A stretch of 46,286 bases of DNA from Nitrospirota bacterium. Lineage in GTDB: Bacteria > Nitrospirota > Thermodesulfovibrionia > Thermodesulfovibrionales > Dissulfurispiraceae. Position numbers and translations under genes: made by a program. The notes under the pieces were generated by a model. It made no database searches. It had not been told where the DNA came from and was given only the letters and a program-made list of their open reading frames with translations. The DNA lies in NCBI GenBank assembly GCA_015233365.1, contig JADFXU010000018.1, forward strand, positions 1 to 46,286, read 5' to 3'. Positions 7,020-14,962 of this stretch are shown here, one piece after another (the first letter of the stretch is position 1; every line of letters begins with the position of its first letter).

Positions 7020-7889
7020 ATGAAAAAAATAGTTTGTTCCTGCTTCCTGATCATTGTCATGGCAATTTTCCTTAATGTTTCCCCAAAGGCCCTCGCTGCG
7101 GACAGTGCCGGTGGCGGGGGAGATATCCTGTATACAAAACCCGTCAAATCCGTCCTTTTCAGCCACAGATTGCACGTGGATGAAAAGCGACTGAGCTGCG
7201 ATATGTGCCATGCGAACCTTTTTGCAATGGAGGCACTGGCAGCGCAGGAGAACGCGGATTTTAATATGGATGCGCTATACAAGGGCAAATACTGCGGCGC
7301 ATGCCACAATGGGAAAACGGCCTTTGCTTCAAACACACAGTGCGCACGCTGTCACGGCGGAGTAAAAGAGTATGCGGCCGCCGAAGGAAAACCCAAACCT
7401 GTTGCTAAACCAATACAGGGGCCCAAAGGCGCTATTGTCCTGGGAAGCGGAGACTCAGCAGTCAATTTTGTTCATGAGGCCCACGCGAAGAACTATAGGT
7501 GTTCGGAATGCCATCCGAAGCTCTTTGCTCCGAAAAAGGGATTGGACAAGATAGCCATGAATGATCTTTATCAGGGCAAATACTGCGGCACATGCCATAA
7601 CGGAAACGCTTCCTTTGCGTCCACCGAATGTTCGAAATGCCATGCGAAAATGACCGCGCCAAAAGCGCCGCTGGCATACAAGCCGAAAGACATCGGCCCC
7701 GTACAGTTCAGCCATCAGGTGCATACCGGGGCGTTCTCCTGCGACAAGTGCCATCCGAAGCTGTTTGCCATGAAGAAGACCCAGGGCAAAATAACAATGG
7801 ATGAGATGAACAACGGCAAATACTGCGGCGCGTGCCACAACGGAAAAGTTGCCACGGCAGTAACTGAATGCGACAAGTGCCATAAGTGA
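7020..7889 (+). CDS. Periplasmic nonaheme cytochrome c, three c7-type triheme repeats
   Basis: A signal peptide (about 1-27, ending KALAAD) is followed by three homologous modules. Each begins with a V-x-F-x-H-x-x-H segment, then a CXXCH followed by LFAxKK, GKYCG(A/T)CHNG, and a final CXXCH. The nine heme sites are at 60, 92, 108, 161, 189, 204, 241, 269 and 284. Class III-like triheme (c7) modules are long-range electron wires in metal- and sulfur-respiring bacteria. As last gene of the operon it should accept from, or donate to, the ferredoxin subunit. The repeats argue for internal triplication of one module. AGGGG lies about 7 nt before the ATG. Confidence 0.93.
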   Translation: MKKIVCSCFLIIVMAIFLNVSPKALAADSAGGGGDILYTKPVKSVLFSHRLHVDEKRLSCDMCHANLFAMEALAAQENADFNMDALYKGKYCGACHNGKTAFASNTQCARCHGGVKEYAAAEGKPKPVAKPIQGPKGAIVLGSGDSAVNFVHEAHAKNYRCSECHPKLFAPKKGLDKIAMNDLYQGKYCGTCHNGNASFASTECSKCHAKMTAPKAPLAYKPKDIGPVQFSHQVHTGAFSCDKCHPKLFAMKKTQGKITMDEMNNGKYCGACHNGKVATAVTECDKCHK

Positions 7890-7904
7890 ACATAGACGGA
7901 AGAA

Positions 7905-7950
7905 ACAAAGCAAGGCCGCCTTACCAGCCGGTTTGGCGGCCTTGCTTTGT
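7905..7950. terminator. Strong hairpin after the cytochrome operon
   Basis: A perfect 16-bp stem (7905-7920 with 7935-7950; core CAAGGCCGCC/GGCGGCCTTG) encloses a 14-nt loop, starting 15 nt after the nonaheme cytochrome stop. There is only a mixed T-rich tail (TTTGTCTG), so termination or mRNA-end protection are both possible. It also lies just beyond the 3' end of the opposite-strand hydrolase remnant and could act for both strands. Confidence 0.75.
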
Positions 7951-7970
7951 CTGTGCCGTGTCATTTTGTT

Positions 7971-8343
7971 CTATTTTCGCACTCTGAATATCCACTCCAC
8001 GATTTTGTCTATCACTTCACCCTCAATCCCCAGATATCCGTGTGCGCTCATTGCCTCGCATGGGTCGGACCGGGAAAAGGAAGCCCTTCCTTGCAAAATA
8101 CGGGGCTGTCCTGACAAGGAAGTTTTTCCCCTTCGTAATCACCCCGGCATGGGAACGGAAATGCTCATATCCGTTGCCGCCCGGAAACATGATCAGTGCC
8201 TTGTCTGTCTGTGTTTCAGCGGAAACAATAAGGAGTTTCATGGTGACCCCTTGCCGGGCATCAATCGTGATGATTTCCTCACTCGCAAAAATAGCCGCAG
8301 GGATTAAGAGAAAGCAGACAAACAGCATAGTCCTTTTTAGCAT
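7971..8343 (-). pseudogene. Alpha/beta-hydrolase family protein, internally deleted and frameshifted
   Basis: A good ribosome site (GGAGGAG, 9-10 nt before the ATG at 8343) starts a signal peptide (MLKRTMLFVCFLL...IFA) and the family start up to IMFPGGNGYEH and NFLVRTAPYFARKGF. The frame then runs out of homology and stops at 8023. In another frame the text resumes RSDPCEAMSAHGYLGIE and ends EVIDKIVEWIFRVRK at a TAG (7971-7973), which is how these exported hydrolases end. About 120-140 central residues, probably including the catalytic Ser region, are missing, with the junction near 8070. Intact relatives are typically about 270 aa (from memory of the family). The gene is dead; the start signals remain. 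Confidence 0.72.
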
Positions 8344-8563
8344 ATGAATGGACTCCTCCAGGATTGTCACGATTCTAAATCCTTGTGAACGGCGATGTCC
8401 GATATTATAAATACTCTTGGGCAGTTGTGTGAAATATTATTGAGCGTTTCCGGGTGTTTTCCCGGGTCTGTTGAAAAGAGCTCCGGTCTCTTGTAAAATT
8501 ATGCTACAAACACTTCTCTGTTCCGCACAACACCACAATATGTCATGTTGAGAGGATGATGTT

Positions 8564-10060
8564 ATGGGCGTCTGCGAGAAAAAGTTCAGACTGGAAGTCC
8601 CCAATGATCTCGCCGCTATCCCCCTCATACGTGATTTCGTCGGGAATACGGCGAAAATAGCGGGATTTAACGAGAGAGTAAGAGTGAATATCGAACTCGC
8701 TGTCGAAGAGGCAGCGAGGAACGTGATTCTTCATGCCTTTGCCCCGGGTGAAGAGGGGTCATTCAACATAATATGCGAGCCGACATCGCTCGGAATCAAG
8801 GTCATTGTCAGGGAGATGGGCATGCCCTTTGATCTTTCCCGCGTCCCTGAATGCGACCGGAATGGCCCCGATGAAGATCGCACCGGGAGGACACCGGGCA
8901 TCTGCCGGATGAAGCAGACGATGGATGAGGTTTCCTTCCATAACCTCGGGAAGGGCGGAAAGGAAACGCACCTCGTTAAGTATCTTGACGACAGGGCTAT
9001 CGGGAGTTGCATGACCGCGGCTGAACTCGAAGAGGCTGAGAAAACAAAGGGAGCAGAAGCACTGCCGAAAGGCTCAGTATCCTTTCAGGTAAGGAGGATG
9101 GAACTTGCAGAGGCCGTCGAGGTCTCGAAATGCGCCTATGCCGCCTATCACTACTCTTACCTGGAATATGTCTACTACCCGGAGCGGATCAGGAGACTCA
9201 ACGAGACCGGCGAGCTCACATCCTATGTTGCCGTCGCCCCTGACGGCGAGATCATGGGCCATGCCGCAATCAAGGGCGGCAAAGAACCGGGCGTAGCAGA
9301 ACTCTCGACTGCCTTTGTCAAACCGAAATACCGGGGGCAGGGCTGTCTGAATGCCCTGTCCGAAGTTCTCATCCGGGAAGCAAAACGAAGGGGCCTGGCC
9401 GGTCTGTACGTGAGGGCGATTACGTCGCACCCCTATTCGCAAAAGACTGCCCTGAAATATGGTTTCGGGGAGTGCTGCCTCTTTCTGGCGGTGCTGGATC
9501 CGCCGGAATTCGCGGAGATTCACACGGGGAAGAGAGAAAGAGAAAGCCTGGTCCATTCTTTTCTGTATCTCAACCGGCCCGGCACATTCAGTATCTATGC
9601 GCCCCCTCACCACACAGAAATGATCTTGCGGATCTACGAAGGGTTAGGTGTGCACCCTCAAGCTGTCCGCGACCAGCAGGACTTACCTTACGAGGATTCA
9701 TCGGTCCGAATCACCGCGGATCCGAACCACACTGCGAACATCGAGGTCCTGCAATGCGGCAGGAATGTGGTCTCCGAGGTAAAGAGACACCTCAGAGACC
9801 TCTGCATCAGCCGGATCGAGGCCGTCTATCTCTTTCTCAACCTCTGCGATCCACTGACGGCGCTGATGACCGCCGAGTTTGAGAAGATGGGATTCTTTTT
9901 CGCCGGGATCAATCCGGGTCCTTCCGGAACGGATCGCCTCGTTCTCCAGTTTCTCAACAATCTTGCGGTCGATTACAGCCACCTTCAGTTCGCATCAAAC
10001 AAGGGACAGCAGATCGCAGAATACGTCAGATTGCACGACCCATATAACGCTGAATACTAA
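8564..10060 (+). CDS. RsbW-like ATPase fused to GNAT acetyltransferase
   Basis: Residues about 5-140 form a HATPase_c domain of the anti-sigma kinase type (N-box NIELAVEEAARNVILHAF, then MGMPFDLS and a degenerate G-box near GRTPGICRMKQTMD). A linker leads to a GNAT domain (about 165-320) with STAFVKPKYRGQGCLNAL as acetyl-CoA loop. The C-terminal 170 residues look like a second, degenerate GNAT-like fold ending in LFLNLCDPLTALMTAEFEKMGFFFAG. The whole is 498 aa, cytoplasmic. The family suggests a switch protein coupling ATP-dependent partner binding with acylation; no anti-anti-sigma (STAS) or sigma partner is adjacent. AGAGGATG lies upstream of the ATG. Substrate unknown. Confidence 0.8.
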   Translation: MGVCEKKFRLEVPNDLAAIPLIRDFVGNTAKIAGFNERVRVNIELAVEEAARNVILHAFAPGEEGSFNIICEPTSLGIKVIVREMGMPFDLSRVPECDRNGPDEDRTGRTPGICRMKQTMDEVSFHNLGKGGKETHLVKYLDDRAIGSCMTAAELEEAEKTKGAEALPKGSVSFQVRRMELAEAVEVSKCAYAAYHYSYLEYVYYPERIRRLNETGELTSYVAVAPDGEIMGHAAIKGGKEPGVAELSTAFVKPKYRGQGCLNALSEVLIREAKRRGLAGLYVRAITSHPYSQKTALKYGFGECCLFLAVLDPPEFAEIHTGKRERESLVHSFLYLNRPGTFSIYAPPHHTEMILRIYEGLGVHPQAVRDQQDLPYEDSSVRITADPNHTANIEVLQCGRNVVSEVKRHLRDLCISRIEAVYLFLNLCDPLTALMTAEFEKMGFFFAGINPGPSGTDRLVLQFLNNLAVDYSHLQFASNKGQQIAEYVRLHDPYNAEY

Positions 10061-10078
10061 GAAATGCACATAAGAGTG

Positions 10079-10155
10079 AATTCCGGGGACACCATACTTA
10101 ATTTGTCTTGAATATAGTTGCCCCATTGGGAATTAAGCATGGGGTCCCCGGAATT
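10079..10155. repeat. REP/MITE-like inverted repeat (77 bp)
   Basis: Two 25-nt arms (10079-10103 and 10131-10155) are reverse complements at 23 of 25 positions. The arms begin AATTCCGGGGAC and end CTTAATT inward; the loop is 27 nt. This structure resembles the solitary palindromic elements mobilised in trans by RAYT/IS200-type transposases; no transposase is in the window, so the link is inferred. It sits 18 bp after the ATPase-GNAT stop and may also end that transcript. Confidence 0.7.
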
Positions 10156-10214
10156 ATCCATACCAACAGCAAAAACTATTTCGACGTGATTTTTATATGA
10201 TGCAATTCGTTCTC

Positions 10215-10244
10215 TTGACCGTGATCCCAGTAAAAGGGTATATA
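10215..10244 (+). promoter_or_regulatory. Candidate sigma-70 promoter for the sensor kinase
   Basis: TTGACC (10215-10220), an 18-nt spacer, then TATATA (10239-10244), immediately followed by a shifted TATAAT (10241-10246). The transcript would have a leader of about 115 nt before the ATG at 10365. Confidence 0.4.
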
Positions 10245-10364
10245 ATAGGCAGCGCAAAAAATCCGCATGACGGAAACGAGTTTAAAAAGAAAATCCGTGA
10301 GGATAATGGCTGAACCGGTTCTGCATCAACAGATGCAGAATCTTGAGGTGACCATAGTTCCGCT

Positions 10365-13031
10365 ATGAAAATAAAAGCCAAATTCACAATAATCGTAGCG
10401 ATTCTTGTTGGCATATTCTCACTTACTACATTCTTTGCCTTTTCAGACTACAAGAAATCTATTAAAGAAACTATCGCTCAGCAGCAATTCCGCATGGTTT
10501 CCATCCTTGCAGATGAAATTGACGGTAAACTTTTGTCCGCTCAACAGAATCTTATTGCGGTTGCAAGAACTGCTCCTTCGGACATAATGCAAAATCCTGA
10601 AAAGGCGCAGGCATTTCTTGACAACAAGCCGATCCTGTACACAATATTTGACAACCATCTTTTTTTATTCACGCCGGCAGGCAAAATATTCGTTGAATCA
10701 CCATATGCTCCCGACAGAAGGGGATCGGACGTTTCTCTCCGCGATTACATAATAGAAACCCTTAAAACAAAAAAACCCTTTATCTCTGTTCCGTACGTGT
10801 CCTCACAGCCCCATAAGCATCCGGTAGTTATGCTCGCAGTGCCGCTTTTTGACGGCAAAGGCAAGATAACAGGCATATTAACCGGTGGCATCGACCTTAT
10901 GAGAGATAACTTCCTGGGGAGGATAAGCACTGTAAGAATAGGGAAGGAAGGTTATCTCTATCTGACGGCCACAGACAGGACCTTAATTATGCATGCTGAC
11001 AGGAAAAGGATACTGACAAAGCAAGCTCCCGGCTTAAACAGGCTTTATGATAGGGCCATAGAGGGATTTGAGGGCACTGACGAAACCATAACGTCCCACG
11101 GCATACAAATGGTTACTTCTTTCAAGCGGTTGAAGACAAAAAACTGGATACTGGCTGCAAACTATCCGCAAGCTGAAGCATATCGTCCCATCCAGGTGGC
11201 GGAACAATATTTTTTAATTGCCACTATTACAGGAATCGTTGCTATATTTTTTATTATTTCTTTCATCATAAAATATTTGATAAATCCCTTTGAACTTTTC
11301 ACCCGTCACGTTGAGGATCTACCAAAAAAAGCAGGGGACGACAGATTCCTGAATATAAAGACAAAAGATGAGTTCGGAACTCTTTCCCTAGCTTTTAATA
11401 AGATGGTGAGTGAGATTGACAAGAGATCCGAACTGGGACGGAGTGAAGAGCTATATAGGACCATCACGGAGTTTTCGACGGATTTTGTTTTTTGGAGGTA
11501 CTCTGTTAACAAATTAATCTACGTTTCTGAAAACTGCGAAAAGTTCTGTGGCTATACAGAAAGAGAGTTATATGCATTGCCTGAGCTTCTGGAAACGATG
11601 ATACATCCCGATGACCGGACTATATGGGAAGAACATAGCAAAGGCATTTTAGAACCGATAGAACTCCGTATCGTAACGAAAAGCGGTGAGGTCCGCTGGA
11701 TCTCTCACAGTTGTCTGCCGGTCTATGATAAACAGGGAAATTATAGGGGCGAACGCGGCAGCCACCGGGATATAACCGAGCGCAAACAGGCTGAGGAAGC
11801 CCTAAAAGAGTTGGCACAACGTTTTGAGCTTGCTGCTGCATCGGGTCAACTGGGCATTTGGGATTGGAATGTAGTGTCCAGCTTTATGGTCTGGAATGAT
11901 AGGATGTTTGAACTTTATGGTATTCCTAGAGACGAATTCCCGAATAGTGTTCAGGCATGGGTAAACGGCCTTCACCCGGATGATTCCGCTAAAGCGATAG
12001 CGGAATGTGAAGCGGCCCTTCGTGGAGAGAAGGAATTCGACACCGAGTTTCGTGTCATGCATCCTGACGGAACTGTTAAGGTGATAAAAGCCAACGCTAT
12101 AGTGATCCGTGATGCAGACGGCAAAGCTGTTCGAATGCTCGGATTGAATCGTGACATAACAGAGCTCAGGGAAGCTGAGGAAAAACTGACAAGGGCATAC
12201 TCTGATTTGGAGATAAAGGTTCAGGAGCGCACAGCCGAGTTGTCTGCTGCAAAGCATAAGCTTGAGGAGCTGAATTTGACTCTCGAACAAAGAGTACGGG
12301 ATGAAATCGCCTCACGCCAGGAAAAGGAACATATGCTGTTTCAGCAGTCCAGGCTGGCGGCCATGGGGGAGATGATAGGAGCAATTGCCCACCAGTGGCG
12401 ACAACCTCTTAATGCTATTGGCCTCATCATACAAAACCTGCAGATGGCATATGAATATGACCAGTTGAATACGGAGCGGCTAAGAAATAGCGTCGGCACG
12501 GCAATGTGGCAGGTTAATTTCATGTCAAAGACCATCGATGATTTCCGGAATTTCTTCAAGCCTTCAAAGGAACGCGAAATTTTCGATGTCCGGGAGGTGG
12601 TAGATGAAACCATCTTTCTTATGAAGGCCCAGCTTCAAAACAACTATATTGATATTGAAATCATATCTGAGAAAGAAGGTTTGGCCGTCAATGGCTATAC
12701 CAATGAGTTTAAGCATGTTCTTTTGAATCTCATCAATAATGCAAAGGATGCAATTTTAGTGCGGAAAGCAAAAGAGAAATGCCAGGCTAAAATCACTATA
12801 CAGATATCGGAAGAACATGATAAAGTGATACTAAGAGTCCGGGATACCGGAGGCGGCATACCGGAGGGCATAATGAACAAGATATTTGATCCTTATTTCA
12901 CCACAAAAGACGAAGGGACGGGGACAGGGATCGGGTTGTACATATCTAAAACCATGATTGAGAGAAACATGGGTGGACAACTTACGGTTCAGAACTGGAA
13001 GGAAGGGGCTGAGTTCAGGCTAGAGGTATAA
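10365..13031 (+). CDS. Membrane sensor histidine kinase (dCache-HAMP-PAS-PAS-HisKA-HATPase)
   Basis: The 888-aa protein has TM1 (about 7-27), an extracytoplasmic double-Cache-like domain (about 35-275, with FVESPYAPDRRGSDVSLRDY), TM2 (about 280-303), a HAMP-like linker, and two PAS domains with GSHRDITERKQAEE and GLNRDITELREAEE ends. A coiled coil precedes the H-box AIAHQWRQPLNAIG (phospho-acceptor H676), the N-box NLINNAKDAI and G-boxes DTGGGIPE and GTGTGIGL. It should sense small extracellular ligands (Cache domains bind organic acids or amino acids) and signal to the response regulator that starts 2 nt after its stop. The HQWRQPL H-box is common in environmental bacteria. Confidence 0.93.
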   Translation: MKIKAKFTIIVAILVGIFSLTTFFAFSDYKKSIKETIAQQQFRMVSILADEIDGKLLSAQQNLIAVARTAPSDIMQNPEKAQAFLDNKPILYTIFDNHLFLFTPAGKIFVESPYAPDRRGSDVSLRDYIIETLKTKKPFISVPYVSSQPHKHPVVMLAVPLFDGKGKITGILTGGIDLMRDNFLGRISTVRIGKEGYLYLTATDRTLIMHADRKRILTKQAPGLNRLYDRAIEGFEGTDETITSHGIQMVTSFKRLKTKNWILAANYPQAEAYRPIQVAEQYFLIATITGIVAIFFIISFIIKYLINPFELFTRHVEDLPKKAGDDRFLNIKTKDEFGTLSLAFNKMVSEIDKRSELGRSEELYRTITEFSTDFVFWRYSVNKLIYVSENCEKFCGYTERELYALPELLETMIHPDDRTIWEEHSKGILEPIELRIVTKSGEVRWISHSCLPVYDKQGNYRGERGSHRDITERKQAEEALKELAQRFELAAASGQLGIWDWNVVSSFMVWNDRMFELYGIPRDEFPNSVQAWVNGLHPDDSAKAIAECEAALRGEKEFDTEFRVMHPDGTVKVIKANAIVIRDADGKAVRMLGLNRDITELREAEEKLTRAYSDLEIKVQERTAELSAAKHKLEELNLTLEQRVRDEIASRQEKEHMLFQQSRLAAMGEMIGAIAHQWRQPLNAIGLIIQNLQMAYEYDQLNTERLRNSVGTAMWQVNFMSKTIDDFRNFFKPSKEREIFDVREVVDETIFLMKAQLQNNYIDIEIISEKEGLAVNGYTNEFKHVLLNLINNAKDAILVRKAKEKCQAKITIQISEEHDKVILRVRDTGGGIPEGIMNKIFDPYFTTKDEGTGTGIGLYISKTMIERNMGGQLTVQNWKEGAEFRLEV

Positions 13032-13032
13032 T

Positions 13033-13686
13033 ATGGAAGATAAGCTAATGGAAGTCACTGTGTTATATGTCGAGGATGAACCGAATGCAAGAGAGGCCGC
13101 CGGTGAAATACTGAAGAGGGTTGTTCGGACCGTATATGTGGCTGAAAACGGGAAGGATGGATTGGAGGCATTTAATAAATACAATCCCGACATAGTCATA
13201 ACCGACATAAGAATGCCTGTTATGAGCGGCTTGGACATGGCGAGGGAAATAAGAGAGGGAAGCAGCGATAAGCAGATCATTATAACAACTGCCCATAGCG
13301 ACACGGACTATTTTCTCGCGGCGATAGACATCGCTGTTGACCAATATATTTTAAAACCTGTACAAAGCGACAAGCTCATTGCAGCAGTAGGGAAATGCGC
13401 TGATTACATACTTCATAAAAGAGAGATTCGGAAGTATACTGAAGAGCGCGAGAAACTGATACTCGAACTTCAGGCCTCCCTTGAAAAAGTCAAACTCCTG
13501 AGTGGGATGCTACCCATCTGTGCCTCTTGTAAAAAAATACGTGATGACAAAGGGTATTGGGAGCAGATAGAGATTTATATAACCGAACATTCCGAAGCCC
13601 TGTTCACCCATGCAATCTGTCCGGACTGCGCGAAAAAACTGTATCCGGAATACTATGATAAGATTTGGGGGAATGGAAACAAATAA
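13033..13686 (+). CDS. Response regulator with C-terminal Cys-rich zinc-like module
   Basis: The receiver (about 5-130) has the phospho-acceptor aspartate in DIVITDIRMPV, a T in IIITTAHSD and the conserved K in QYILKPVQ. A short coiled coil (REIRKYTEEREKLILELQ) leads to a small module with CASCKKIRDDKGYW, then HAICPDCAKKLYPEYY. Two CxxC pairs suggest zinc binding. No DNA-binding domain is present, so output is probably by protein contact. This receiver-plus-CASCKKIR design recurs in Geobacter- and Nitrospirota-type genomes. It lies one base after the kinase stop, so the two form a pair. Confidence 0.9.
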   Translation: MEDKLMEVTVLYVEDEPNAREAAGEILKRVVRTVYVAENGKDGLEAFNKYNPDIVITDIRMPVMSGLDMAREIREGSSDKQIIITTAHSDTDYFLAAIDIAVDQYILKPVQSDKLIAAVGKCADYILHKREIRKYTEEREKLILELQASLEKVKLLSGMLPICASCKKIRDDKGYWEQIEIYITEHSEALFTHAICPDCAKKLYPEYYDKIWGNGNK

Positions 13687-13961
13687 TCATAGCGTAAATT
13701 CCACTGAGCTCCGTAGACGGGGAGAAACATACAAATATATTATGGATGAATCTTTGAATAAGGAACTCTTTATTTTGGGTTGAATGGTTCATTTTTTCGG
13801 AGGACGTTCCATTTATCCCTCGGCGTCCCGCGTATTGCTTGCAAAATTCCTCTACGTTTCTTTTTTAAAGGGTTGCTTCCGTTAACATTTAAGGCCTTCA
13901 GCAACAGCCCGGATATTTTGATATACTTTAGTGATAGCGAAGATTATGGGAGGATCACACC

Positions 13962-14144
13962 ATGACAGACCACTCGACGACTTCACATTTACCTCTCGAT
14001 CATGAGAGTATCTTAACGGCACTTTTTAAAGCGATAGATTCAGCAGCGGAAATCGATAAAGAGCTTCGGGGATCGACGAGACTTTCCTTCCATCTGGAAC
14101 GCATTAAGAACTTGGCCGATCAATACAGGGAAGTGGCCTACTGA
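13962..14144 (+). CDS. Small hypothetical protein (60 aa)
   Basis: A clear GGGAGG sits about 9 nt before the ATG. The product is acidic to neutral, probably helical, with an amphipathic segment (ESILTALFKAIDSAAEIDKEL) and no membrane segment or cysteines. No family recognised. The flanks (13687-13961 and 14145-14189) show nothing else that I can support. It is isolated on the plus strand between the response regulator and a convergent operon. Confidence 0.55.
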   Translation: MTDHSTTSHLPLDHESILTALFKAIDSAAEIDKELRGSTRLSFHLERIKNLADQYREVAY

Positions 14145-14189
14145 AATTGCGGTCACGACAGAATTCGGATTACATAAAAACCTGGGAGA

Positions 14190-14458
14190 CTATTGGGGGC
14201 GTTGTGTCCCAGGTGTCATAACAGGAGGACCGCCCGCAATCCGGGGCCAGTTTTCGTCGGCCTTTCGGATATACTCCTGCATATCCTTCTCCCATAATCT
14301 CTGAACATCTTTGTCCAGATTGAGATACAACTTCCCCTCAAAAATTGTCCATGCCCCGGTGTCACGTTGACCGGTGATACGGAAGAGGCCTTAGTGCACG
14401 CAAAAAAGGCGCACATGATGATAATCGCAGTAAGAACACTTTTCAATCTGAATTCCAT
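14190..14458 (-). pseudogene. YHS-domain exported protein, internally deleted and frameshifted
   Basis: The ATG at 14458 (GAGG 5 nt upstream) opens a signal peptide (MEFRLKSVLTAIIIMC...) and the family start SSVSPVN. After about 32 residues the frame shifts: in another frame the text reads TGAWTIFEGKLYLNLDKDVQ, LWEKDMQEYIRKADENWPRI and ends at a TAG (14190-14192). This C-terminus is typical of periplasmic YHS proteins of about 150 aa, whose N-terminal part normally continues SPVN...YDPVAYF. Roughly 60-70 residues containing the YHS core are gone. It follows uspA by 10 nt and was presumably the last gene of that operon. Confidence 0.72.
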
Positions 14459-14468
14459 GCCCACCTCA

Positions 14469-14948
14469 TTACTCGATTACCCACACAGCGCAATTCCTGG
14501 CGGAATGGACTATTTTGCTCGATGTGCTGCCGAACAGGAATTCCTCTTTTTTAGATATGCCCCGCCGCCCTATAACAAGAGTGTCGCAATTGAGCCGCTG
14601 CCGCTTATTCAGGATACAATCCGCAATAGACGGGCAAGAGATGACCTCCACGAGCGGCTCAATGTTGTTTTCTCCAAATCCCGACTGAACAAGTATCCGG
14701 CGATAATTGTCGAGCATCACCGCTGCTTCGGTTTTTTTCCGGTTTATCCACTCAGTGCGCTCCTCATCGGTCTTGAAATAATCAACCGGGGGCTCAAGTA
14801 TGACGCTTAGTATTGATACGCAGAACCCCGGAACCCCTCCCAAAAATTCCGCCACATACAGGAGGGCGCGCTTTGCATTTTCAGATTCATCCACAGCAAT
14901 CAGAATATGCCTGTTTTTATCAAGGAAGCACATCTTGTCCGCTGCCAT
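14469..14948 (-). CDS. Universal stress protein (UspA family)
   Basis: A single Usp domain of 159 aa. It starts HILIAVDESENAKRALLYVAEFL and ends with the nucleotide-binding loop VIGRRGISKKEEFLFGSTSSKIVHSARNCAVWVIE, which fits the ATP-binding G-2x-G-9x-G(S/T) pattern. AAGGAGA lies about 9 nt before the ATG. It lies 14 bp downstream of the kinase gene and 10 nt upstream of the YHS remnant, so all three form one transcript. Likely cytoplasmic stress or energy-state sensor; a kinase neighbour makes phosphorylation plausible (inference). Confidence 0.9.
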   Translation of the reverse strand: MAADKMCFLDKNRHILIAVDESENAKRALLYVAEFLGGVPGFCVSILSVILEPPVDYFKTDEERTEWINRKKTEAAVMLDNYRRILVQSGFGENNIEPLVEVISCPSIADCILNKRQRLNCDTLVIGRRGISKKEEFLFGSTSSKIVHSARNCAVWVIE

Positions 14949-14962
14949 AATGTTTTCTCCTT

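Larger units (their letters stand above)
10061..10364. other. 304-bp gap: REP-like element and a promoter for the sensor kinase
   Basis: No coding capacity is visible. The left part holds the inverted-repeat element at 10079-10155, the right part a candidate -35/-10 pair at 10215-10244. The 120 bp before the ATG at 10365 show no riboswitch or terminator that I can recognise. Confidence 0.5.

Noticed and set aside
7933-8307. Plus-strand ORF over the hydrolase remnant
   Set aside because: No start signal or motif; the opposite strand explains the sequence.
9472-9882. Plus-strand ORF of 136 codons in another frame of the ATPase-GNAT gene
   Set aside because: Out-of-frame shadow without start signals inside a well-supported gene.
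13780-13965. 61-codon ORF before the small hypothetical gene
   Set aside because: No ribosome site, odd composition (Phe/Pro-rich) and partial overlap with the better supported ORF at 13962.
14367-14810. Plus-strand ORF of 147 codons
   Set aside because: Antisense to uspA and the YHS remnant.
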